Part shown: positions 1 through 5,860 of the stretch, piece after piece
How the letters are laid out: each line of letters opens with the position of its first letter
Position numbering within the stretch: the stretch's first letter is position 1
From: CACORA01 sp044234625
GTDB lineage: Bacteria; Planctomycetota; Planctomycetia; Pirellulales; UBA1268
DNA: 16,996 nt
Assembly (NCBI GenBank): GCA_044234625.1
Contig: JBIIIP010000065.1
Span: 1-16,996, forward strand
Direction of reading: 5' to 3'
Notes under the pieces: generated by a model
Told to the model about the DNA's origin: nothing
Database searches by the model: none
Seen by the model: the letters and a program-made list of their open reading frames with translations, nothing else
Translations under genes and position numbers: made by a program

Positions 1-394
1 GGCCTCCGGCCGGAAGAAACCCGGGCCTCCAGCCCTTGCTCCTCGCCGCACCTACGACTCCCGCCATCCATGGCCCCCGCGGGCTTGCCGGCCTCCGGCC
101 GGAAGAAACCCGGGCCTCCAGCCCTTGCTCCTCGCCGCACCTACGACTCCCGCCATCCATGGCCCCCGCGGGCTTGCCGGCCTCCGGCCGGAAGAAACCC
201 GGGCCTCCAGCCCTTGCTCCTCGCCGCACCTACGACTCCCGCCATCCATGGCCCCCGCGGGCTTGCCGGCCTCCGGCCGGAAGAAACCCGGGCCTCCAGC
301 CCTTGCTCCTCGCCGCACCTACGACTCCCGCCATCCATGGCCCCCGCGGGCTTGCCGGCCTCCGGCCGGAAGAAACCCGGGCCTCCAGCCCTTG
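1..394. repeat. 89-bp tandem repeat array, about 4.4 copies, truncated by the window start
   Basis: Copies begin at 1, 90, 179, 268 and 357, each at GGCCTCCGGCCGG, and they look identical base for base. The fifth copy matches up to about 394 and then diverges. The left end is beyond the window, so total copy number is unknown. Each unit can form a 6-bp hairpin CCGGCC-TCC-GGCCGG across the unit junction and a smaller one with GGGC/GCCC arms. The period is not a multiple of three, and the plus strand has no stop codon in any frame of the unit. Long frames are therefore an arithmetic by-product of the repeat and not evidence of a protein. Near-perfect identity between copies suggests recent expansion by slippage or recombination. 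Confidence 0.95.
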
Positions 395-418
395 GCAGAC
401 CGGCGCGACCAAACACAA

Positions 419-515
419 CGTGGCAACGGCGTGGGCACTTCCCTACGTGGTGACAGCGCGACCCTGGCCCCCGTAGCGACAGCGCGCGCCTCTCCCACCG
501 TGGCGACAGACCTCC
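419..515. repeat. Degenerate direct repeat, four copies spaced 26-27 bp
   Basis: A motif close to CGTGGCGACAGCGCG recurs at 419, 446, 472 and 499. The copies read CGTGGCAACGGCG, CGTGGTGACAGCGCG, CGTAGCGACAGCGCG and CGTGGCGACAGACC. The intervening 11-12 bases are not conserved. The last copy runs directly into the 504-524 hairpin. The spacing is close to 27 bp and so keeps reading frame on each strand, but the translation is not protein-like. Function is unknown. The spacers are far too short for a CRISPR array. Confidence 0.6.
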
Positions 516-524
516 GGTCTGTCG
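504..524. repeat. Small perfect hairpin, 9-bp stem, TCC loop
   Basis: Arms CGACAGACC (504-512) and GGTCTGTCG (516-524) are perfectly complementary around a TCC loop. It is followed by GAATAAAG, which is not a terminator U tract. It shares the AGACC/GGTCT inner stem with the hairpins at 534-554 and 570-582, so the three form one family of REP-like palindromes. Confidence 0.8.
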
Positions 525-533
525 AATAAAGAA

Positions 534-554
534 GCGTAGACCTTCGGTCTACGC
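534..554. repeat. Small perfect hairpin, 9-bp stem, TTC loop
   Basis: Arms GCGTAGACC (534-542) and GGTCTACGC (546-554) are perfectly complementary around TTC. The outer stem bases differ from those at 504-524, but they differ in a compensated way on both sides. That is the pattern expected if the hairpin itself, and not its primary sequence, is maintained. Confidence 0.8.
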
Positions 555-569
555 CGCTAGGTTGGTCAC

Positions 570-617
570 AGACCAGAGGTCTATGCCACGTTTCCAAGGG
601 TCTATGCCACGTTTCCA
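570..617. repeat. Third mini-hairpin and 21-bp direct repeat
   Basis: AGACC (570-574) and GGTCT (578-582) form a 5-bp stem around AGA, which reads TCT on the other strand and so resembles the TCC and TTC loops upstream. The right arm begins a 19-nt sequence, GGTCTATGCCACGTTTCCA, at 578-596. It recurs exactly at 599-617, a 21-bp period. Only two copies are present. Confidence 0.7.
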
Positions 618-649
618 CAATTCCAAGCGAGAGCAGTGCTTGCCGGTGA

Positions 650-788
650 GGCACGGGGCTGCCCATGCCCTCGAGCGGGCTATGGGAGCAAGCGAAGGCA
701 GGATGCCGAAGCGCAGCGGACATGCAGTGAGCCGAGGCCGGGAGGGCCGAGGCGAACGCCCGAGCGAGGGTGTGGGCAGCCCCGTGCC
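650..788. repeat. 139-bp element with long imperfect inverted ends
   Basis: The 16-nt GGCACGGGGCTGCCCA at 650-665 is exactly the reverse complement of 773-788. Pairing continues inward with two short mismatched gaps: 668-673 with 765-770, and 676-680 with 758-762. This gives about 31 positions with 27 paired, closing a loop of roughly 77 nt. Inside the loop GCCGAGG occurs twice, at 731 and 746. No clear target-site duplication flanks it, and no transposase is encoded. It could be a MITE-like non-autonomous element, a structured RNA, or a barrier to transcription leaving mtnA. The sequence does not decide between these. Confidence 0.75.
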
Positions 789-793
789 GGGTT

Positions 794-807
794 GAGCCAG
801 TCGGCTC
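794..807. terminator. Weak hairpin just past the mtnA stop
   Basis: GAGCC (794-798) pairs with GGCTC (803-807) around a 4-nt loop, about 15 nt downstream of the mtnA stop codon on the minus strand. There is no U tract, so it is a poor match to an intrinsic terminator. The larger inverted repeat at 650-788 follows and may matter more for ending this transcript. Confidence 0.2.
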
Positions 808-822
808 TCCACGGCGCCGCGC

Positions 823-1884
823 CTACCGGCCCGACAAGACCGCCGCGATGCCGGCACGCGTCACCGGCTCGATGGCACCGTGCTCCGTGATGATCGCCCG
901 GATCAACGCCGCCGGCGTGACGTCAAACGCCGGATTGAATGCCCCGGCACCCTCCGCCGCAGCCCGCACGCCCAGCGGATGCGTCACCTCCGCCGCCGAA
1001 CGCTCCTCGATCGGAATGTCGTCGCCACTGTCGATCGCCAGGTCGAACGTGCTCGACGGCGCCGCCACGTAAAACGGGATCCCGTGCGCACGGGCCAAAA
1101 CCGCCAAACCATACGTGCCGATCTTGTTGGCCGTATCGCCACACGCCGTGATCCGATCCGCCCCCACGATCACCGCCGCCACACGGCCGCTCTTCATCAG
1201 GTGCGCGGCCGCCGCATCACACAACACCGTCACCGGAATGCCACGCTGCACGAGCTCCCAGGCCGTCAGCCGGGCGCCCTGAAACAGCGGCCGCGTCTCG
1301 TCGGCGAAGACCTCGAAACGCCGGCCCTGCTCCCACGCCGTCGTGATCACCGCCAGCGCGGTGCCGTCGCCACCCGTGGCCAAGGCGCCGGTGTTGCAGT
1401 GCGTGAGCACGTTGCCCGTCGGCAGGATCGCCGCTCCATGGCGGCCGATCGCCGCGCACAGCCCCCGATCCTCGTCGTGGATCGCCCGGGCCTCGGCCAG
1501 GAACAAGTCGCCCATCGCCTCCGCCGACGCTCCATCGGGCAGGGAGGCGAATTTCCCCAGCGACCGCTCGACCGCCCAGCGCAGGTTGACGGCCGTCGGC
1601 CGGGCCGACGCCAGCTCCTCCGCCCGCGCGAGAACGTGGGCCCGCACGGCATCGGGAGGCAGTTCGGCACGCCGCGCCTCGTCGGCCGCGACCACGAGCC
1701 CGTAGGCGCCCGTGACGCCGATCGCCGGCGCGCCACGCACCCGAAGCATCTTGATCGCCTCCACCACGGTGCCAACATCGCGGCAGGCGATCCGCTCGAC
1801 ACGCCCCGGAAGGAGCGTCTGGTCGAGCAACTCAAGATGACCGGCGCGGTCGCCGATCCACTGGACGGAAACGGGAATGGTCAT
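823..1884 (-). CDS. mtnA: S-methyl-5-thioribose-1-phosphate isomerase (MtnA)
   Basis: This 353-residue protein should convert methylthioribose-1-phosphate to methylthioribulose-1-phosphate in the cytoplasmic methionine salvage pathway. Family marks are clear: RGAPAIGVTGAYG (50-62), HCNTGALATGG (162-172), DETRPLFQGARLTAWEL (195-211) and VGADRITACGDTANKIGTYG (240-259). Cys163 and Asp243 match the catalytic Cys160/Asp240 pair of the Bacillus enzyme, and length is normal. The frame is open 20 codons further upstream, but that extension runs into ald and is not family-like. The ATG giving MTIPVSVQWIG was chosen, although no strong Shine-Dalgarno precedes it. It is the last gene of the oxidoreductase-ald-mtnA run, 25 nt after the ald stop. 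No other salvage gene is in the window. Related eIF2B-like and ribose-1,5-bisphosphate isomerases are less likely given the complete MtnA motif set. Confidence 0.95.
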   Translation of the reverse strand: MTIPVSVQWIGDRAGHLELLDQTLLPGRVERIACRDVGTVVEAIKMLRVRGAPAIGVTGAYGLVVAADEARRAELPPDAVRAHVLARAEELASARPTAVNLRWAVERSLGKFASLPDGASAEAMGDLFLAEARAIHDEDRGLCAAIGRHGAAILPTGNVLTHCNTGALATGGDGTALAVITTAWEQGRRFEVFADETRPLFQGARLTAWELVQRGIPVTVLCDAAAAHLMKSGRVAAVIVGADRITACGDTANKIGTYGLAVLARAHGIPFYVAAPSSTFDLAIDSGDDIPIEERSAAEVTHPLGVRAAAEGAGAFNPAFDVTPAALIRAIITEHGAIEPVTRAGIAAVLSGR

Positions 1885-1909
1885 GGGCGAAGCGTGGGGA
1901 CGGCGTGGT

Positions 1910-3019
1910 CTATCCGGAAAATGTGTGCGCGACCTGCATGCCAAACGCGTCGGCGACCGCCTGATTCGCCAGCCGGCCTTCGAACACGTTCACCGCCGAG
2001 CGGATCGCGGCGCTCTCCTGCGCGGCCGCCCCGACACCCCGGGACGCGAGCTGGAGCACATATGGCAGCGTGGCGTTGCACAGGGCATACGTGCTCGTGC
2101 GCCCCACTGCCCCGGGCATGTTCGTCACGCAGTAGTGCACCACTTCGTCGACCACGAACGTGGGCTCGGCGTGGGTGGTCGGCCGGCTCGTCGCCACGCA
2201 GCCCCCCTGGTCGATGGCCACGTCGATGATCACCGCGCCGGGCTTCATGAGGCGGAGGTCGTCGCGCTCCACGAGATGCGGGGCCCGCGCTCCCGGGATG
2301 AGCACGCTGCCGATCACGAGGTCGGCCCACCCGAGCCGTTCGCGGATCGTGTGCCGGTCGGAGTAGAGGCAGTCGATGTTGGGGGGCGTGACGTCGTCGA
2401 GATACCGCAGACGCTCGAGATTTGTGTCGAGGAGGGCGATGTTGGCGCCAAAGCCCGCCGCTACCTTCGCGGCATTCGCCCCCACGCTGCCGGCACCGAG
2501 CACGAGCACATTGGCGGGCGCCACGCCCGGCACACCCCCGAGGAGGATGCCCCGGCCCATCTGCGGCTTTTCCAGATACTTGGCCCCCTCCTGGATGCTC
2601 ATCCGCCCCGCCACCTCGCTCATGGGAATGAGCAGCGGCAGCCGGCCGCGGTCGTCGCGAAGCGTCTCATACGCCACCGCCGTGGCACCGGTGGCCAGGA
2701 AGCCCTCCGTGAGCGGCCGGCTGGCGGCGAAATGAAAGTAGGTGAACACCGCCTGCCGGGGCCGGATCAGCGACAGCTCCGGCGGCTGCGGCTCCTTCAC
2801 TTTCACGATGAGTTCGGCTTCGCCGAAGACTTCCGCAGCCGTCTCCACGAGGGTGGCGCCGCAGGCCGCATACGCATCGTCGGGAAGGCCCGAACCGCTG
2901 CCCGCAGTGCGCTGCACGAGCACCCGATGGCCGGCTCGGACGAGCTCCTCGACGCCCACCGGCAGCATCGCCACGCGATACTCGTCTCGCTTCGTCTCCC
3001 TGGGAACACCGACGAGCAT
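1910..3019 (-). CDS. ald: Alanine dehydrogenase
   Basis: NAD-dependent alanine dehydrogenase of 369 residues, interconverting L-alanine and pyruvate plus ammonia. The N-terminal substrate domain has MLVGVPRETKRDEYRVAMLP with Arg15, the KVKEP motif with Lys75, and TYFHFAA with His96. The Rossmann core shows VLVLGAGSVGANAA (171-184) and an acidic residue at the end of the next strand (Asp198). DVAIDQGG (266-273) carries Asp270. These residues coincide in number with the substrate and catalytic residues of characterised alanine dehydrogenases, and length is typical. The start codon overlaps the upstream oxidoreductase stop by one base (TGATG), so translation is probably coupled. Transhydrogenase alpha subunit is the nearest relative, but this is a complete stand-alone protein and keeps the dehydrogenase residues. 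Confidence 0.96.
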   Translation of the reverse strand: MLVGVPRETKRDEYRVAMLPVGVEELVRAGHRVLVQRTAGSGSGLPDDAYAACGATLVETAAEVFGEAELIVKVKEPQPPELSLIRPRQAVFTYFHFAASRPLTEGFLATGATAVAYETLRDDRGRLPLLIPMSEVAGRMSIQEGAKYLEKPQMGRGILLGGVPGVAPANVLVLGAGSVGANAAKVAAGFGANIALLDTNLERLRYLDDVTPPNIDCLYSDRHTIRERLGWADLVIGSVLIPGARAPHLVERDDLRLMKPGAVIIDVAIDQGGCVATSRPTTHAEPTFVVDEVVHYCVTNMPGAVGRTSTYALCNATLPYVLQLASRGVGAAAQESAAIRSAVNVFEGRLANQAVADAFGMQVAHTFSG

Positions 3020-4344
3020 CAGGCCGGCTCCGGCTTGCCCTCCGGCAGCGTGAACGTGGCCGGCATGGGCAGCGGGTAATTGCCGTCCTTGTCGGGCAGC
3101 ACCGGCGCCGGCGACTGGAAGGTGAGGTTTTCGGGCATCGTGCGGTAGGGCAGCTTGATGGCGTCGTCATACTTCCACACCTTGCCCGAGTAGGTGGCCA
3201 GACGGCCGAGAACGGCCGCGAAGCTGGCCGCCGTGGCATAGTAGGCGTCATTCCGCGGCTTGCCGGCGCGGATGGCCTCGTGCAACTCGTCGTGCTCGAC
3301 CTGGTAGGGATTCGGCGTGGGGCCTTCGTATTTCCACAGCACCTTGCCCGAGTAATCGGTGATCTCGCCGATCTTCACGAAGGCCTTCGTGCCCTGAAAC
3401 TCCTCATTCACCCGGTTGTCGCCACCGGAAAGCTGCTTGCATTGGCTGGCGATGCGAACGCCTCCCGGATATGCGAAATTCACGGCATGGTGGTCGTAGA
3501 TCTCGCTCGGCTGGCCGGGCATGCGGCTTTGCCGCCCGCCCACGCCGAAGGCCGACTCCGGCGAAGCGTCGAGCACCCAGTTGGCGACGTCGATGTTGTG
3601 CACGTGCTGCTCGCAGATGTGGTCGCCGCTCAGCCAGTTGAAGTGATACCAGTTGTAGACCTGGTATTCGGTCTCGGTCATCTCCGGCTTGCGGGGCCGA
3701 TACCAGATGCCGCCGCCATTCCAATACACCTGCCCGCCGATGATGTTGCCGGCGAGGCCCTCGCGGATGCGGGCGATCGTCTCGCGGTATTTGCTGTCGT
3801 AGCGCCGCTGGAGGCCGACCGCGACCTTGAGCTTCTTTTCGTCCGCCAGCCGCGCGGCCGCGAGGCACAGTTCCGCGCCGAAGCTGTCGACGCAGATCGG
3901 CTTCTCCATGAACACGTGCTTGCCGGCCTTGATCGCGGCATCGAAATGGAAAGGCCGGAATCCGGGGGGCGTGGCCAGGATCACCAGATCGCAGTGATCG
4001 AGCACCTGCCGGTAGGCGTCGAGACCCTGGAACTGCCGCTCGGCCGGCACGTCGACCTTGCCCTCCATTTTTTCGACCGCCTTCAACGCGGCCTTGATCC
4101 GGTCTTCGAAGGCATCCGCGATGGCCGTGACCTTCACGTTGGAGCCGGGCACAGAAAGAGCCTGCTGCAGGGCCCCCGTGCCCCGGCCACCGGCGCCGAT
4201 CAGCCCCACGCGGATCAGGTCGCTCGTGGGCGTCTGGCCGTGGACGGCCGGCAACGAGGCGAGGGCGCCACCGACGGCGGCGGCGGCTCTGATGGCATCG
4301 CGACGCGAGACGGAGCCCGCGATAGACAGGGGGGCAGTGCGCAT
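3019..4344 (-). CDS. Tat-exported Gfo/Idh/MocA family oxidoreductase
   Basis: A 441-residue NAD(P)-dependent sugar or inositol dehydrogenase-like protein; the substrate cannot be told from sequence. The N-terminus has a twin-arginine signal, SVSRRDAIRAAAAVGG (11-26), followed by a hydrophobic stretch and a plausible cleavage around residues 34-38. The Rossmann motif VGLIGAGGRGTGAL lies at 46-59, the hallmark EKP at 147-149 (FMEKPICVD), and EQHVHNIDVANW at 245-256 corresponds to the usual active-site region. The frame extends to 4422, but the ATG at 4344 has AAGGAG 8 nt upstream and places the Tat motif correctly. Planctomycetes carry many such exported paralogues. It begins the run leading into ald and mtnA. 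Regulation is unknown beyond the candidate promoter upstream. Confidence 0.93.
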   Translation of the reverse strand: MRTAPLSIAGSVSRRDAIRAAAAVGGALASLPAVHGQTPTSDLIRVGLIGAGGRGTGALQQALSVPGSNVKVTAIADAFEDRIKAALKAVEKMEGKVDVPAERQFQGLDAYRQVLDHCDLVILATPPGFRPFHFDAAIKAGKHVFMEKPICVDSFGAELCLAAARLADEKKLKVAVGLQRRYDSKYRETIARIREGLAGNIIGGQVYWNGGGIWYRPRKPEMTETEYQVYNWYHFNWLSGDHICEQHVHNIDVANWVLDASPESAFGVGGRQSRMPGQPSEIYDHHAVNFAYPGGVRIASQCKQLSGGDNRVNEEFQGTKAFVKIGEITDYSGKVLWKYEGPTPNPYQVEHDELHEAIRAGKPRNDAYYATAASFAAVLGRLATYSGKVWKYDDAIKLPYRTMPENLTFQSPAPVLPDKDGNYPLPMPATFTLPEGKPEPA

Positions 4345-4352
4345 GGGGAATT

Positions 4353-4358
4353 CTCCTT
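4353..4358 (-). promoter_or_regulatory. Shine-Dalgarno site deciding the oxidoreductase start
   Basis: Read on the minus strand this is AAGGAG, 8 nt before the ATG at 4344. It is the clearest ribosome-binding site in the window and rules against the longer frame beginning at 4422. Most other starts here lack a recognisable site. Confidence 0.75.
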
Positions 4359-4393
4359 GCGGCAGGACGGATGGCGGCCGGGATGACGAAGTG

Positions 4394-4422
4394 AGAATAC
4401 CCGCCACGCAGACGGGGGCCAA
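4394..4422 (-). promoter_or_regulatory. Candidate sigma70-type promoter for the oxidoreductase-ald-mtnA run
   Basis: On the minus strand TTGGCC (4422-4417) and TATTCT (4399-4394) are separated by exactly 17 nt. Each matches its consensus hexamer at four of six positions. Transcription would start near 4387, leaving a leader of about 40 nt before the Shine-Dalgarno and ATG. This is a pattern match only. Confidence 0.3.
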
Positions 4423-4507
4423 ACGGCAAGCCTTTCTTCAGCCAACGCCCTCGACGGCCCGGAGGCCCTTTGCCCGGCCGTGGCGCCCGGCCTGCGATCC
4501 CATCCGC

Positions 4508-5860
4508 TCACTCGCCGCCCTCGGCCGAGCGGCCACGCACCACGAGCTTGATCGGCACCTCGCGAAACGGTGTTTCCTTCCGCAGCACGCCGAGCAGGTA
4601 GCGCTTGTATGGCTCCGACACGCTCTTGGGCGCACTCGTGGCCAGCACGATCGTCGGCGGAGCCGTCTCGGCCTGCGTCGCGAAATAGATCCGCACCGGC
4701 CGGCCGCGGGTGTCGGCAGGCGGCTGATTGGCCTCCACGGCCGTGCGGATGATCTGGTTGAGCTTGCCCGTCGTCACCCGCGAATGGCTCTGCCGGTGGA
4801 GCCGCTGGGCCACGTCGACCACCGCCTTGACGTTGCGGCCCGATGTCGCGGTCACGAACTTCACCGGCGCCCATGGCATCGTGCGGAACGTGTCGCGGAG
4901 ATACTCCGTCCATTCCTTCTTCCGCACGTCAGCAGCGTAGAGATCCCACTTGTTGACGACGAACACCACCGGCTTCGACCCCTCCACGATCTCATCAGCC
5001 AGTTGCTTGTCGACCTTGCCGATGGGCTCGGAGGCATCGAAGAAAAGCAGCACGACATCGGCCCGGCGGATGCTTCGCTGGGCGCGGTGGGTGGAATAAA
5101 AGTCGATGTCGGTGGTGCGGCTCTTCGTGCGCCTTAGGCCCGGTGTGTCGATGGCCAGGAAGGAATGGCTATCGACCTCGAAACGCACGTCGATGCTGTC
5201 GCGGGTGGTGCCGGCCACCGGGCTCGTGATCACCCGCTCCTCGTGGGCCAAGGCGTTGACGAACGTGCTCTTGCCGACGTTGCGACGGCCCACGATCGCC
5301 AGCTTCATCTCCGGCAGCGCCGCCGCCTCGGCCTCCTCGGGCCACGCTTCGGGAAGATGCGCGACGATCGCCTCGACGAGGTCGTCGCGGTTGCGGTTCT
5401 GGCGCACGCTGACGACGAGCGGCTCACCGAACCCCAGCGCGTCGAACTCGTGGGCGTGGATGTCGAATTTGGGATCGTCAGCCTTGTTGACCACGAGCAG
5501 CACCGGCACCCCCGCCTTGCGGATCCGCGAGGCCACCTCCTGATCGGCGGGCAAGAGGCCGCTGCGCACCTCGACCATGAAGAGGATCACCGCGGCCTCG
5601 GCAAGCCCCGATTCGATCTGCCGGTCGATCTGTGCCGTCAGGCCGTCGGGATCGTCGAAGCCCATGCCGCCGGTGTCGACCAGATCGACCACGCGGTCGT
5701 CGAGTTCCACCCGTTGCACGAGCCGATCGCGGGTGACGCCTGCCGTCGGATCCTCGATGGCGATCCGCTTCTCCACGAGCCAGTTGAACAGGCTCGACTT
5801 GCCGACATTCGGACGGCCGACGATGACGACCTTGGGGACGATGTGCTGCACGGGGTTCAC
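4508..5860 (-). CDS. der: Ribosome assembly GTPase Der (EngA)
   Basis: A 450-residue tandem GTPase acting in 50S subunit maturation in the cytoplasm. G domain 1 has GRPNVGKSS (15-23), DTGG (62-65) and NKAD (125-128). G domain 2 has GRRNVGKS (191-198), DTPG (238-241) and NKWD (303-306). A KH-like C-terminal domain follows from about 355, and length is typical. No in-frame ATG precedes the first P-loop closely. The longer open frame reaching 6388 is an antisense-like shadow of the kinase gene. The GTG at 5860 overlaps the kinase stop as GTGA and is the likely start; a second GTG at 5851 is an alternative. Slightly odd features are Arg in place of Pro in the second P-loop and VSVRQNRN where the first domain usually has an SA-type G5 motif. 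Identity is secure. Confidence 0.96.
   Translation of the reverse strand: MNPVQHIVPKVVIVGRPNVGKSSLFNWLVEKRIAIEDPTAGVTRDRLVQRVELDDRVVDLVDTGGMGFDDPDGLTAQIDRQIESGLAEAAVILFMVEVRSGLLPADQEVASRIRKAGVPVLLVVNKADDPKFDIHAHEFDALGFGEPLVVSVRQNRNRDDLVEAIVAHLPEAWPEEAEAAALPEMKLAIVGRRNVGKSTFVNALAHEERVITSPVAGTTRDSIDVRFEVDSHSFLAIDTPGLRRTKSRTTDIDFYSTHRAQRSIRRADVVLLFFDASEPIGKVDKQLADEIVEGSKPVVFVVNKWDLYAADVRKKEWTEYLRDTFRTMPWAPVKFVTATSGRNVKAVVDVAQRLHRQSHSRVTTGKLNQIIRTAVEANQPPADTRGRPVRIYFATQAETAPPTIVLATSAPKSVSEPYKRYLLGVLRKETPFREVPIKLVVRGRSAEGGE

Larger units (their letters stand above)
1..822. other. Gene-free, repeat-dense intergenic region
   Basis: No reading frame here looks like a real protein. Open frames exist on both strands, but they run through the repeats and give low-complexity translations rich in Pro, Arg and Ala. 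The stretch contains, in order, an 89-bp tandem array cut by the window edge, a degenerate repeat spaced about 27 bp, three small hairpins, a 21-bp direct repeat, and a 139-bp element with inverted ends. The last lies just past the 3' end of mtnA. The bases between these elements (roughly 618-649 and 789-822) show nothing else beyond a weak hairpin near the mtnA stop. Promoters or a small RNA cannot be excluded by eye. Confidence 0.75.

Noticed and set aside
36..529. Overlapping open frames of 127-146 codons across the 89-bp array, in all three plus-strand frames
   Set aside because: The unit lacks stop codons and has a period of 89, so all frames stay open automatically. The translations are cyclic low-complexity sequence with no ribosome-binding site.
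419..617. CRISPR array
   Set aside because: Repeats are degenerate, spacers are 2-12 bp, and no cas gene is present.
650..788. Complete insertion sequence
   Set aside because: There is no transposase frame in 139 bp and no clear target-site duplication.
319..857. Minus-strand open frames across the hairpin and inverted-repeat region
   Set aside because: They translate the repeats themselves and have no protein-like composition.
880..4386. Long plus-strand frames (449, 400 and 368 codons) opposite mtnA, ald and the oxidoreductase
   Set aside because: They are antisense shadows created by high GC. The translations are rich in Arg, His and Pro with no motifs, while the minus strand carries intact enzymes.
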